DNA of 42,857 nt from Neosynechococcus sphagnicola sy1 (GTDB lineage Bacteria; Cyanobacteriota; Cyanobacteriia; Neosynechococcales; Neosynechococcaceae): assembly GCF_000775285.1 (NCBI RefSeq), contig NZ_JJML01000046.1, forward strand, positions 1 through 42,857, given 5' to 3'. This document shows positions 20,506-28,375 of the stretch, one piece after another. The translations under genes and the position numbers were made by a program. How positions within the stretch are numbered: position 1 is the stretch's first letter; the number at the start of each line of letters is the position of its first letter. Under the pieces are notes generated by a model, which saw only the letters and a list, made by a program, of their open reading frames with translations, ran no database searches and was not told the DNA's origin.

Positions 20506-21180
20506 ATGACCACCACACATCCATCCTCAACCAAGCAGGATATTCTGCAACACCTCCTGAAGCGAGGTCATGCCACGGCTCAGGAATTAGCGGAAGCGCT
20601 GGACATTAGCCCTCAGGCCATCCGCCGTCATCTCAGGGATCTGGAGGCGGAGGCGCTGCTGGTGCATCAGGTAACCCAGGTGGGCATGGGGCGACCCAAC
20701 TATGTCTATCAACTCAGCCCTAAGGGGCGAGATCAGTTTCCCAACAGCTATAACGAGTTTGCGGTGTCGTTGCTGGATACCCTAAAAGCAACAGTGGGTC
20801 AAGAGCAATTTCGCTCCATTCTCCGGCAACAGTGGCAGCATAAGGCCATTGAGTATCGCCAGCAACTCGGCAATCGATCTTTGGGCGATCGCGTGGCGAC
20901 GTTGGTTGCCCTGCGAAAGACAGAAGGCTACATGGCAGAGTGCTACGAATTAGAAATGCCAGCTGGGACGACAGAGGCGAGATTTATTCTGGTCGAACAT
21001 AATTGTGCGATCGCCAATGTCGCGGAATCCTTTCCCAGTGTTTGCGGCCATGAACTGGAGATGTTTGCCACTGTGCTGCCAGACTGTACGGTAGAGCGCA
21101 CCCACTGGATCATTGATGGTGAGCAACGCTGTGGATATCTGATTCAGGCCAAGTCAGGTAGTCAGTCTCCAATCACCTGA
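20506..21180 (+). CDS. sufR: Fe-S-sensing transcriptional repressor SufR
   Basis: SufR is a dimeric repressor whose [4Fe-4S] cluster state controls the suf genes. The N-terminal winged helix-turn-helix reads ATAQELAEALDISPQAIRRHLRDLE at about residues 20-45 (24 aa after the start). The C-terminal sensor has four Cys spaced CX12CX13CX14C (in EHNCAIAN, PSVCGHEL, PDCTVER and QRCGYL), exactly the family pattern. I choose the ATG at 20506, giving MTTTHPSSTKQDIL as in known SufR proteins and GAGGAG just upstream; the ATG at 20491 would add only five residues. It is divergent from ftrC-sufBCDS with a shared operator. Confidence 0.95.
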   Translation: MTTTHPSSTKQDILQHLLKRGHATAQELAEALDISPQAIRRHLRDLEAEALLVHQVTQVGMGRPNYVYQLSPKGRDQFPNSYNEFAVSLLDTLKATVGQEQFRSILRQQWQHKAIEYRQQLGNRSLGDRVATLVALRKTEGYMAECYELEMPAGTTEARFILVEHNCAIANVAESFPSVCGHELEMFATVLPDCTVERTHWIIDGEQRCGYLIQAKSGSQSPIT

Positions 21181-21189
21181 ACGCCCCGT

Positions 21190-21618
21190 TTAGTGTCTAG
21201 GGAGCACCCTATTCCTGATCCAAGAGGATTCCCTAGGTGGGCACCTCTCAATTTCAGTAGCGTCGTCATCGGTTCCCACCAACTTTTGAGATTCCAGACG
21301 AAAAAATGTCAGTAGGACGATGGCAAACACTGAGCCTGAGGAGACGCTGGTCAAACCGACCATGCAGCCTAAGATGGCTCCAACTCCCAGGGTGAAACTA
21401 CGGCCTCCCAGGGTCGTCAAGTCAAACTGAGGGGTTGTCGGTAGCTGCAATATGGGAACGAAATTTAACAACTGGAGCAAGCCCGTCACGGTGACCAACA
21501 AAATCATCAACTCGATCTCGGGTAACAGGATGATATTTAGGTTGAAGGTTCTCGTCTGCTGAATCAGATATAAAATCCCCACCCCTGTAAGGGCCCCAAG
21601 AACACTACCCAGAAATAA
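21190..21618 (-). pseudogene. TauE/SafE (TSUP) permease fragment
   Basis: The leftward frame encodes part of a TSUP membrane transporter: LGSVLGALTGVG, a helix near PEIELMILLVTVTGLLQLL, then LGVGAILGCMVGLTSVSSGSVFAIVLL and RLESQKLVGTD, the usual element before the second repeat's helices. After LVGTD the family sequence stops and a short unrelated tail runs to 21190. An in-frame stop at 21619-21621 closes the other end, 12 bases from the TTA flanking the MITE at 21636. Both ends of the gene are therefore missing. It lies just after sufR, convergent. A remnant truncated by or near the MITE insertion is the simplest reading. Confidence 0.65.
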
Positions 21619-21635
21619 CTATTTAACGACTGTTA

Positions 21636-21778
21636 GAGGATGTTTTAAAAGGGTAGGCTTTAGCCTCAAATACAACTCAGAGGCGCGATCGCAAACCCTG
21701 GAACCCTGATTCTCTCGTATTAGCTTCTAGGTAGCTAGGGTGGTGAAACACACCCTGAAAGACTTTTAAAACATCCTC
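21636..21778. mobile_element. 143-bp MITE mobilised by the IS5-type element
   Basis: Exact 16-bp terminal inverted repeats, GAGGATGTTTTAAAAG at 21636-21651 and its complement at 21763-21778, are flanked on both sides by TTA (21633-21635 and 21779-21781), a target duplication. The 3' end shares 20 bases with the IS end at 292-311. The 111-bp interior has no coding frame and a HIP1 site. It is too short for a transposase and probably moved with the help of the related IS. Confidence 0.85.
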
Positions 21779-21868
21779 TTAGATCTAATGAACTTATTAT
21801 TTTTGTCTAAATTAGGATTGCTATCGTTCACTTATCATTATTCTTAGCCATGGGTTACTCCAATAACT

Positions 21869-21896
21869 CTGACATAAAATAAATAGGCACCATAAT
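21869..21896 (+). promoter_or_regulatory. Promoter upstream of the prs leader
   Basis: CTGACA at 21869-21874 and CATAAT at 21891-21896 match the -35 and -10 consensus at five of six bases each with a 16-base gap. Transcription would begin near 21903, about 220 bases before prs, so the transcript would include the structured segment described next. Confidence 0.6.
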
Positions 21897-21899
21897 ACA

Positions 21900-22066
21900 A
21901 AAAGTTCTCAAAGCAGTGGCACTGAATCTCTAAGGAGATGATAGCTGCCTCAAAGCTCGACCCAGTAAGGACTTAGGTCATTAGACTGTAAGCCAGTGAA
22001 GTGCATATCCAGAAAGGCTTTGCACTGCTTATCATCCTCTAGCAGTCTAAAGTGCTCCGCCCCTCA
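21900..22066 (+). ncRNA. Candidate structured RNA or long 5' leader of prs
   Basis: The segment folds by eye into nested helices. Outer helix: GCACT 21919-21923 with AGTGC 22051-22055. Middle helix: GATGATAGC 21937-21945 with GCTTATCATC 22027-22036, one bulged T. Inside are two hairpins: 21969-21994, with CTTA/TAAG and GTC/GAC stems, and 22000-22026, with AGTGCA/TGCACT. The result is a three-way junction. It has no coding frame. A standalone RNA such as 6S is possible, but a cis-acting leader of prs fits the promoter position. No known class is recognised. Confidence 0.4.
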
Positions 22067-22125
22067 AATTAAGATCTCAGAAACTTCAAAGCGAAAGATT
22101 TAGATTTGGGTGATAATATTCTGCG

Positions 22126-23142
22126 ATGCAAAATCTGCGAGGGAATTCAGTGATCCACTTCCCAGCCTTAACTCCTCAGCCAGCCCTGCCGCACATTGCT
22201 GATGATAACCGTCTACGGCTATTTTCTGGCTCTGCTAACGTTGCGCTCTCGCAGGAGGTGGCCCGCTACCTAGGGATGGATCTCGGACCTATGGTGCGAA
22301 AGCGATTTGCCGATGGCGAGTTGTATATCCAAATCCAAGAATCAATCCGAGGGTGCGATGTTTACCTGATTCAGCCCACTTGCAATCCGGTGAACGACCA
22401 CCTGATGGAGTTACTGATTATGATCGATGCCTGTCGGCGAGCTTCAGCGCGTCAGATTACAGCAGTGCTGCCCTACTATGGCTACGCTCGCGCTGACCGC
22501 AAAACCGCGGGTCGGGAGTCGATTACTGCCAAATTGGTTGCCAATCTGATCACCGAAGCAGGGGCAAATCGCGTCTTAGCGATGGATCTGCACGCAGCTC
22601 AGATTCAAGGATATTTTGATATTCCCTTTGATCACGTTTATGGCTCCCCAGTGATTCTCAACTATTTGAGTCGCAAGGGGCTGAGTGATCTGGTTGTGGT
22701 GTCGCCCGATGTCGGTGGTGTCGCCCGTGCCCGTGCCTTTGCCAAAAAGCTGGGCGATGCGCCCTTGGCGATTATTGATAAGCGGCGGCAGGCTCACAAT
22801 GTGGCAGAAGTCTTGAACGTGATTGGCGATGTGGCAGGTAAAACAGCCGTGCTCGTGGATGACATGATTGACACTGGTGGCACCATTGCCGCCGCCGCGC
22901 AGCTGCTGCGGAAAGAAGGAGCGAGGCAAGTCTATGCCTGTGCCACCCATGCCGTCCTTTCCTACCCAGCGGTTGAACGCCTCTCCAGTGGTGTATTTGA
23001 GGAAGTGATTGTGACGAACACCATTCCGGTGCGGGAGGACAACCACTTCCCCCAATTGACACTGTTGTCTGTGGCTAACTTGCTGGGTGAAACCATCTGG
23101 CGCATCCATGAAGATACCTCCGTTAGCAGCATGTTTCGGTAA
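22126..23142 (+). CDS. prs: Ribose-phosphate pyrophosphokinase (PRPP synthetase)
   Basis: Prs makes phosphoribosyl pyrophosphate from ribose-5-phosphate and ATP for purine, pyrimidine, histidine and tryptophan synthesis. Seen: RLFSGSANVALSQEVARYLG, FADGELYIQI, NDHLMELLIMIDACRRASA, YYGYARADRK with the flexible-loop Arg/Lys, MDLHAAQIQGYFDIPFDH, DVGGVARARAFAK and the PRPP loop VLVDDMIDTGGTI. Length 338 aa is slightly longer than enteric enzymes because of an N-terminal extension usual in cyanobacteria. The ATG at 22126 lacks a clear Shine-Dalgarno. A promoter and branched leader lie upstream. The following 55-aa gene starts 79 bases after the stop. Confidence 0.97.
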   Translation: MQNLRGNSVIHFPALTPQPALPHIADDNRLRLFSGSANVALSQEVARYLGMDLGPMVRKRFADGELYIQIQESIRGCDVYLIQPTCNPVNDHLMELLIMIDACRRASARQITAVLPYYGYARADRKTAGRESITAKLVANLITEAGANRVLAMDLHAAQIQGYFDIPFDHVYGSPVILNYLSRKGLSDLVVVSPDVGGVARARAFAKKLGDAPLAIIDKRRQAHNVAEVLNVIGDVAGKTAVLVDDMIDTGGTIAAAAQLLRKEGARQVYACATHAVLSYPAVERLSSGVFEEVIVTNTIPVREDNHFPQLTLLSVANLLGETIWRIHEDTSVSSMFR

Positions 23143-23221
23143 TTACTTTGCTTGGGGATACCCTTAGAATCGGAGTGGTTGTCCCACCACCAGGGTTGGG
23201 AATATTATCTGGAGCGCAACT

Positions 23222-23389
23222 ATGGAACGCCCTAAACTCGTTGCTATCATCACTGGCGCAATTTCGCTAATTTTGGCGATCGCCTACTTAGTGATGGTGC
23301 AGTTGTTAGATTTTCGGGGGGAGATGATTCCCGCTCCTGTCGGCCTGTTATGGTCTCAACCCCGTCTCACCTTGGGGGCTGGGGTATGA
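23222..23389 (+). CDS. Small hypothetical membrane protein, 55 aa
   Basis: An ATG at 23222 opens a 55-codon frame with one clear membrane helix at about residues 6-28 (VAIITGAISLILAIAYLVMV), then QLLDFRGEMIPAPVG. Its stop TGA overlaps the ATG of the next gene (ATGA at 23386-23389), so the two are coupled. The composition and coupling point to a real gene; I have the impression it is conserved in cyanobacteria but cannot check. Probably made from the prs or its own transcript. Confidence 0.75.
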   Translation: MERPKLVAIITGAISLILAIAYLVMVQLLDFRGEMIPAPVGLLWSQPRLTLGAGV

Positions 23390-23931
23390 AGCAATATCTG
23401 CAATTCTTCCATCGTCCCCTAGTCTCTGTACTGTTGGGGTGGCAATGCCTCACGGGTAGCCTAGGGTTGCTGGCATCCGCGCAAGCAGCGACCTTAGATG
23501 AGTTGCTCTCGGGTCGCACGGTGCCCCTCACCCTCAAGCTCAAGGACTTAAGCAATGACTGGCGACGGATGACGATTAGTAGTCAGGCCATGTCCAGTAA
23601 CTTTGCCGAGATTCTGAGTGCGGTTCTCCCTGGTACTGCTGCGGGTGTTTATTACACCCACGGCCAAACGGTTATCGTCGGCAGTGAAACCTACTTAGTG
23701 GTCTATCGCATTCCCCTAGAGAAACCTGATTTGACCGCCTTGCTGCGGACTGGGGCTAATGCTCCTCCCTGCTCGACCACTCCCATAACGGCAGAAACCA
23801 CCGTGGTGTTGTCGCTGCTCAATCTCCGGACGGTGAGCAGCTTCAATGAAGTGCAGCCGTTTAACCTCATCCAAGAACTGAAAACAGTCACCCCATCGAG
23901 TTTCTGTACTCGTCCTCCGAGCAGCAAGTGA
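23386..23931 (+). CDS. Exported hypothetical protein, 181 aa
   Basis: The start at 23386 shares ATGA with the stop of the 55-aa gene. A signal peptide is clear: positively charged start, hydrophobic LVSVLLGWQ and TGSLGLLA, and a cleavage site after ASAQA (about residue 36). The mature part is soluble, with LSGRTVPLTLKLKDLSNDWRRMTI, a repeat-free central domain (YYTHGQTVIVGSETYLVVYRIP) and two Cys near residues 130 and 176 that could form a disulfide. I do not recognise a named family. A longer in-frame start at 23350 would place extra residues before the signal and is less likely. Probable location is the periplasm or thylakoid lumen. Confidence 0.8.
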   Translation: MKQYLQFFHRPLVSVLLGWQCLTGSLGLLASAQAATLDELLSGRTVPLTLKLKDLSNDWRRMTISSQAMSSNFAEILSAVLPGTAAGVYYTHGQTVIVGSETYLVVYRIPLEKPDLTALLRTGANAPPCSTTPITAETTVVLSLLNLRTVSSFNEVQPFNLIQELKTVTPSSFCTRPPSSK

Positions 23932-24038
23932 TCCAACTCAGGCTGATCTCCCATCCTTCCAGGTTGAGATCCGGAACCCAAGTTCATCCAGATCCACTCA
24001 GCTGCGCTCTCCCATCGGATCAGCCGAGGGTAGACCTG

Positions 24039-24326
24039 CTATTCTGCTGCAATATCGGGTAGGGGGCGGACTCTGCGAATCGGCAAGTTGGCAATCAAGG
24101 CCGTGGCTCGCTGGTTACTATCGAGTTCAAATTCCAACCCTTCCATGTCCAGTTCCACATAGCGGGAGACAACGGCCAGAATCTCTGTGCGCATGGATTC
24201 AATCATTTGCGGCGTCAGGTCGGCCCGATCGTGGGCAATCACTAACTTAAGCCGGCGCTTGACCTGTTCACGGCTATTACTATTGCTAGATCGAGGAAAC
24301 AGGCGTTCGAGCAGTTCGGTAATCAT
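24039..24326 (-). CDS. minE: Cell division topological specificity factor MinE
   Basis: MinE drives MinD off the membrane, creating the oscillation that keeps the division ring at mid-cell. The 95-aa product has the N-terminal amphipathic and MinD-contact region ([11 protein letters not shown], then [22 protein letters not shown]) and the C-terminal topological domain ([35 protein letters not shown]). It is the last gene of the leftward minC-minD-minE run, 19 bases after minD. Length and order are as usual in cyanobacteria. Confidence 0.95.
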   Translation of the reverse strand: MITELLERLFPRSSNSNSREQVKRRLKLVIAHDRADLTPQMIESMRTEILAVVSRYVELDMEGLEFELDSNQRATALIANLPIRRVRPLPDIAAE

Positions 24327-24345
24327 GAACCTGTAGGAATAGAGG

Positions 24346-25152
24346 CTAGAGAATCTTCGTGGTCAACAGTTTGCGGAGACGGGAAAACATAGTTGCCTGA
24401 GCAGCGTTGAGATCTAGGAAATCGACCTTTTCACCTTCTAGACGTCGGGCAATGTTGTCGAAAGCAGCCCCTGCTAGGGATGGCGTGTCTGAGAGGACAA
24501 GGGGTTCCCCTCGGTTGGTGGAAACAATCACCCGTTCATCGTCGGGAACCACCCCAATGAGGGGGATGGCCAGAATTTCCTGCACATCCTTAACGGACAT
24601 CATGTTGTTGGCCTCCACCATGGCAGGGCGAATACGGTTGAGAATCAGGTGAATGCGCTTGACATTACACGCTTCTAACAGCCCCACGACTCGGTCAGCA
24701 TCCCGAACCGCAGCAATTTCTGGGGTGGTGACAATCAGTGCTTCTTGAGCCGCCGCGATCGCATTTTGAAATCCTCGTTCAATTCCTGCCGGGCTATCCA
24801 CCAAAACATATTGATATTTTTGTGCTAACGCCTGGATCAACTGCCGCATCTGCTCCGGCGAAATCGCCTCTTTCATGCGGTTTTGGGCGGCAGGGAGTAA
24901 GGCCAGTCCTTGCTGCCGTTTATCCCGCACCAGAGCTTGCTCTAGACGACATTCTCCTGCCAAGACCTCGACCGCAGTATAAACCACCCGATTTTCCAGA
25001 CCCAAGAGCAAATCCAGATTTCTTAAACCAAAATCGGCATCGACGACCGCCACCTGGCGACCGCGCTTTGCTAGAGCCATCCCCAGATTGGCAGTGGTAG
25101 TAGTTTTACCCACCCCTCCCTTACCAGAGGTAATCACGATAATACGACTCAT
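24346..25152 (-). CDS. minD: Septum site-determining ATPase MinD
   Basis: MinD is a membrane-binding ParA/MinD ATPase that recruits MinC. Seen: deviant Walker [15 protein letters not shown] at about residue 10, [18 protein letters not shown] (switch I), [14 protein letters not shown] (Walker B), and the C-terminal amphipathic membrane helix [14 protein letters not shown]. Length 268 aa is normal. It lies 65 bases after minC and 19 before minE. The ATG at 25152 gives the usual [13 protein letters not shown] start. Confidence 0.97.
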   Translation of the reverse strand: MSRIIVITSGKGGVGKTTTTANLGMALAKRGRQVAVVDADFGLRNLDLLLGLENRVVYTAVEVLAGECRLEQALVRDKRQQGLALLPAAQNRMKEAISPEQMRQLIQALAQKYQYVLVDSPAGIERGFQNAIAAAQEALIVTTPEIAAVRDADRVVGLLEACNVKRIHLILNRIRPAMVEANNMMSVKDVQEILAIPLIGVVPDDERVIVSTNRGEPLVLSDTPSLAGAAFDNIARRLEGEKVDFLDLNAAQATMFSRLRKLLTTKIL

Positions 25153-25217
25153 GGAACAATCAAGCTCACAGGTAGACAGCGGATGGACAAATCACGTTCA
25201 GGATACTTCAGTATCGG

Positions 25218-26000
25218 TCAGCTGGGCTGGAATCGGAAGTGTTTGGTAGGAAAATCCGTAGCCTGGGTAATGCGGATACCGTCTGGGGCTGCATAGGCAA
25301 CTTCTGGGAAGTACTGATCGGGCTGGGTTGCGGGGGCTCTAGCAACGTAATCGGCAATCCGAATTTGAGTGGGTTCCATCTGTAAGGCCATAATTAAACA
25401 GCTGGCATTTCCCCTGGCTCCGGCGTGGGCGACCCCCCGCAGTCGTCCCCATACCAAGATATCTCCATCGGCAATGACGCTACTACCGGGGTTGATGTCT
25501 CCGAGTACCACCACCGTGCCAGCATGACGAATTTCTACCCCAGAGCGGAGGGTGGTCTGGAGGTACAGGGGGTCAGCCAGGGCTAACCCTGGCTCTGGAG
25601 TGGTTGGGTTCAAGGTGCCCAGGGTACTAATGCTTGGCAGTTGCTGTTCTACCCCATATCCAGCGGTGGCGGCGACGACTGCGGTTTGCCGACGACTGGT
25701 ATAAACTCGTTGCAGGGTTAATTGCACCTCCGCTAGGGCATCGGCGATCGCCTGCAACTGCCGCCCATCCAACAAGCGATCGTGGGCCACCAAATGCACC
25801 ATGGTCTGGGGCTGCCAAAATCGTTCTCCTGCACTTAATTGTTGTTTCAGCTGCTGCCAGAGTTCTAGCCAGGTGAGTTCTAGGCCATTGCCCTCAGCAG
25901 CAGATTGAGGGGCAATGGACGGTGGCTTCTCTACCTCTGGCGGCAACAGCAGCAATAGTTGTCCGGCTTCCGTTTTAAATCGAACTTGTAGGGTTCCCAC
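25218..26000 (-). CDS. minC: Septum site-determining protein MinC
   Basis: MinC inhibits FtsZ assembly at the poles. The 260-aa product has an N-terminal FtsZ-interacting domain (VRFKTEAGQLLLLLPPE, DGRQLQAIADALAEVQL) and a C-terminal beta-helical domain (TTLRSGVEIRHAGTVVVLGDINPGSSVIADGDILVWGRLRGVAHAGARG). The stated start is GTG at 26000. Upstream in the next frame an ATG at 26062 reads MTSERSLTATDAIAPLQTFEG before four G; a single-base error there would make a longer MinC of the kind with an unstructured N-terminal extension. The core is firm; the start is not. Confidence 0.93.
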   Translation of the reverse strand: MGTLQVRFKTEAGQLLLLLPPEVEKPPSIAPQSAAEGNGLELTWLELWQQLKQQLSAGERFWQPQTMVHLVAHDRLLDGRQLQAIADALAEVQLTLQRVYTSRRQTAVVAATAGYGVEQQLPSISTLGTLNPTTPEPGLALADPLYLQTTLRSGVEIRHAGTVVVLGDINPGSSVIADGDILVWGRLRGVAHAGARGNASCLIMALQMEPTQIRIADYVARAPATQPDQYFPEVAYAAPDGIRITQATDFPTKHFRFQPS

Positions 26001-26170
26001 CCCTCAAAGGTCTGGAGTGGGGCAATGGCATCTGTAGCGGTAAGGGAGCGTTCGGACGTCATGGAAGATAGGAGCAACACTGCCTTATCTTAATCTGCCC
26101 ACTGACGTGGATGGGATAGTATGGGGTCTCAATTGCAGCTGCTGGATCTGAGTCCTCGTGGTCAATGGCG

Positions 26171-27139
26171 TCACTCCTCTGGTGCGGATGTTGCCAACTT
26201 CGCCGCCATCATTTGCTCCACCACCGCTGGCATCTTCAACTGGGCTTGCCATCCCAATTGCTGGTGGGCTTTGGCGGGATTGCCCTGACCGATTTCAATA
26301 TCTGTGAGGCGCAGGAAGGTGGGATCGAGCACCACATAGGGATGCCAGTCTAAATTCACCACGGCAAAAGCTGTTGCCAGGAATGCTTCTAGGGTATGGC
26401 TTTGCCCGGTTGCAATCACATAGTCCTCAGCGTCGGGTTGCTGCAACATCAAGTACATCGCCTGGACATACTCCGGTGCCCAGCCCCAATCCCGGCGAAT
26501 AGCAATGTTTCCCAGGTGGAGTTTTTCCGGGCTTCCCTGGGCAATGCGACAGGCAGCTGCAACAATTTTTTGGGTCACAAACCGTTCCGGACGTAGGGGA
26601 GACTCATGGTTATAGAGCAGCCCCGAGCAGGCAAAGAGCCCATAGGCTTCACGGTAGTTAGCGACCTCCCAAAACGCAGCGGCCTTGGCAACGGCGTAGG
26701 GGCTGCGGGGACGAAAGGGCGTGGTCTCATCCGCGGCGATCGCCGAGTTACCAAAACACTCACTGGAACCAGCGTTATAAAGTTTGATCGGGGCTTGGGT
26801 AAACCGAATTGCCTCTAAGAGGTTGAGGGTTCCCGTGGCAATACTTTCCAGGGTTTCCACTGGCTGTTCAAAGGACAGCCCCACGGAACTCTGACCCGCC
26901 AGATTATACACTTCCTGGGGTTGAACCCGCATCAACACCTGGAGAACGCTGCGAAAGTCAATCAGGGACATGGACGCCAGCTTCACCTGCTCCCGAATGC
27001 CTAAACGGTGCAGGTTCGTAAAGCTCGACATCTGGGCATCCCTTGAGGTACCCCAAACCTCATAGCCTTGACTCAGCAGCAATTGGGCGAGATAGGCTCC
27101 ATCCTGCCCTGAAATACCACAGATCAATGCTTTGTTCAT
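26171..27139 (-). CDS. gmd: GDP-mannose 4,6-dehydratase
   Basis: Gmd converts GDP-mannose to GDP-4-keto-6-deoxymannose, the precursor of fucose, rhamnose and other deoxysugars. Seen: the NAD(P)-binding glycine motif GISGQDGAYLAQLL near residue 10, YNLAGQSSVGLSFE, NAGSSECFG, the catalytic YAVAK (YxxxK) and the C-terminal GWQAQLKM. The ATG at 27139 has GAGG five bases upstream. Length about 322 aa, slightly short for the family. The downstream reductase is not adjacent. It is divergent from the glycosyltransferase cluster at 27179-30162, which could use its product. Confidence 0.92.
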   Translation of the reverse strand: MNKALICGISGQDGAYLAQLLLSQGYEVWGTSRDAQMSSFTNLHRLGIREQVKLASMSLIDFRSVLQVLMRVQPQEVYNLAGQSSVGLSFEQPVETLESIATGTLNLLEAIRFTQAPIKLYNAGSSECFGNSAIAADETTPFRPRSPYAVAKAAAFWEVANYREAYGLFACSGLLYNHESPLRPERFVTQKIVAAACRIAQGSPEKLHLGNIAIRRDWGWAPEYVQAMYLMLQQPDAEDYVIATGQSHTLEAFLATAFAVVNLDWHPYVVLDPTFLRLTDIEIGQGNPAKAHQQLGWQAQLKMPAVVEQMMAAKLATSAPEE

Positions 27140-27178
27140 GCCCACCTCACCGATGCTGCTGCCATCGTTAGACCTGGT

Positions 27179-28375
27179 ATGCTCCTGGGAGTAACCTTGG
27201 GTTTCACTGCAGTTGTGCCCTATTTTGTCATGAAGAGGTTCTTGACCCCTATCAAGTCCCGGCTGCCCCCCTGGCTTCGCAGGCTACTGGCGGGGGGATA
27301 TTACTATGGGCATCATGCTGGGCAGTGGTTGCGGCTATGGCTAGACGGACGATCTGCCTCAACGGCCCCCGTTGTTTTTTACGGGAAAGAGATTCCTGCC
27401 TCGGGGGCGATCGCCCATGGCGGAGTGATTAAATTCCAGCGGATGCAGGCTCAATTTCCCAATACCTCGCGGCGCTTTAATCTGCTTTATCTGGTGAGTA
27501 GTAGTCTGCCAGAGGATGCTCGGCAACTGTTATGGCTGGCACGGCAAAAGGGGGCTAAATTTCTCTGGAATCAGAATGGAGTCGCCTATCCAGGGTGGCA
27601 CGGCCCTGGCTGGGAAGCCACGAATCGTCCCTTGGCCACCCTATTACAAGCTGCAGATCATGTTTTTTACCAAAGCCAATTCTGTCAACGCTGCGCCGAT
27701 CAATTTTTAGGCAACCCGACGGGTACCTGGGAAATCCTCTATAACGCCGTGGATACCCAGGTTTTCACCCCCGCCCCCACCGATCCCGATCCCCAGCATT
27801 TGGTGCTGTTGTTGGGGGGAACCCAGTACCAGTTTTATCGCTTGGCAACCGCATTAAACACCCTGGCGGTTTTGACCCAGAGCCGCAGAGATGTGAAGTT
27901 GCTGGTGACGGGGGCACTCTGCTGGACCACTGCCGCCATCGCCCAGCGGATGGCTGAGGAGTTAATCCAGCAGCTACAATTGGGCGATCGCGTTACCTTT
28001 CTGGGCGCGTATTCCCAACAACAGGCCCCGGAGATGCTGCGACAGGCTCATATCCTCCTCCACACCAAATACAATGACCCCTGTCCCGGCTTGGTGATCG
28101 AGGCGATGGCCTGTGGATTGCCCGTTGTCTACTCCCACAGTGGCGGGGTACCCGAACTGGTGGGAGACTCCGCCGGGACTGGTATTGCGGCTCCCTTGAG
28201 TTGGGATCAAGATCTGCCCCCCGATCCCCAGGCAATGGCGAGGGCCGTCCTCCAAGTCGCGGAGCGGCGTCAGGAGTATGCCACCGCCGCCCGTCAACGC
28301 GCCATTGAGTGCTTTGACCTCCGACCCTGGTTAGATCGCCACCGACAGGTTTTTCAGGAGCTACTGACCCGGTGA
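27179..28375 (+). CDS. Glycosyltransferase family 4 protein
   Basis: A GT-B-fold transferase of up to 398 aa. Seen: VVFYGKEIPASGAIAHGG in the acceptor domain, a linker NAVDTQVFTP at about residue 190, the nucleotide-sugar domain with FLGAYSQQQAPEMLRQA, and the donor-binding E-x7-E of PGLVIEAMACGLPVV followed by YSHSGGVPELVG. The first 17 residues are hydrophobic and unusual, so the true start may be the ATG at 27230 (MKRFLTPIKSRL). Its TGA overlaps the GTG of the methyltransferase by four bases. Sugar and acceptor are unknown; position suggests surface polysaccharide or glycolipid synthesis. Confidence 0.88.
   Translation: MLLGVTLGFTAVVPYFVMKRFLTPIKSRLPPWLRRLLAGGYYYGHHAGQWLRLWLDGRSASTAPVVFYGKEIPASGAIAHGGVIKFQRMQAQFPNTSRRFNLLYLVSSSLPEDARQLLWLARQKGAKFLWNQNGVAYPGWHGPGWEATNRPLATLLQAADHVFYQSQFCQRCADQFLGNPTGTWEILYNAVDTQVFTPAPTDPDPQHLVLLLGGTQYQFYRLATALNTLAVLTQSRRDVKLLVTGALCWTTAAIAQRMAEELIQQLQLGDRVTFLGAYSQQQAPEMLRQAHILLHTKYNDPCPGLVIEAMACGLPVVYSHSGGVPELVGDSAGTGIAAPLSWDQDLPPDPQAMARAVLQVAERRQEYATAARQRAIECFDLRPWLDRHRQVFQELLTR

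Noticed and set aside
21900-22066. 6S RNA identity for the prs leader structure
   Set aside because: 6S RNA is one long rod with a central bubble; here the folds give a three-way junction with a large unpaired left arm and no matching right strand.
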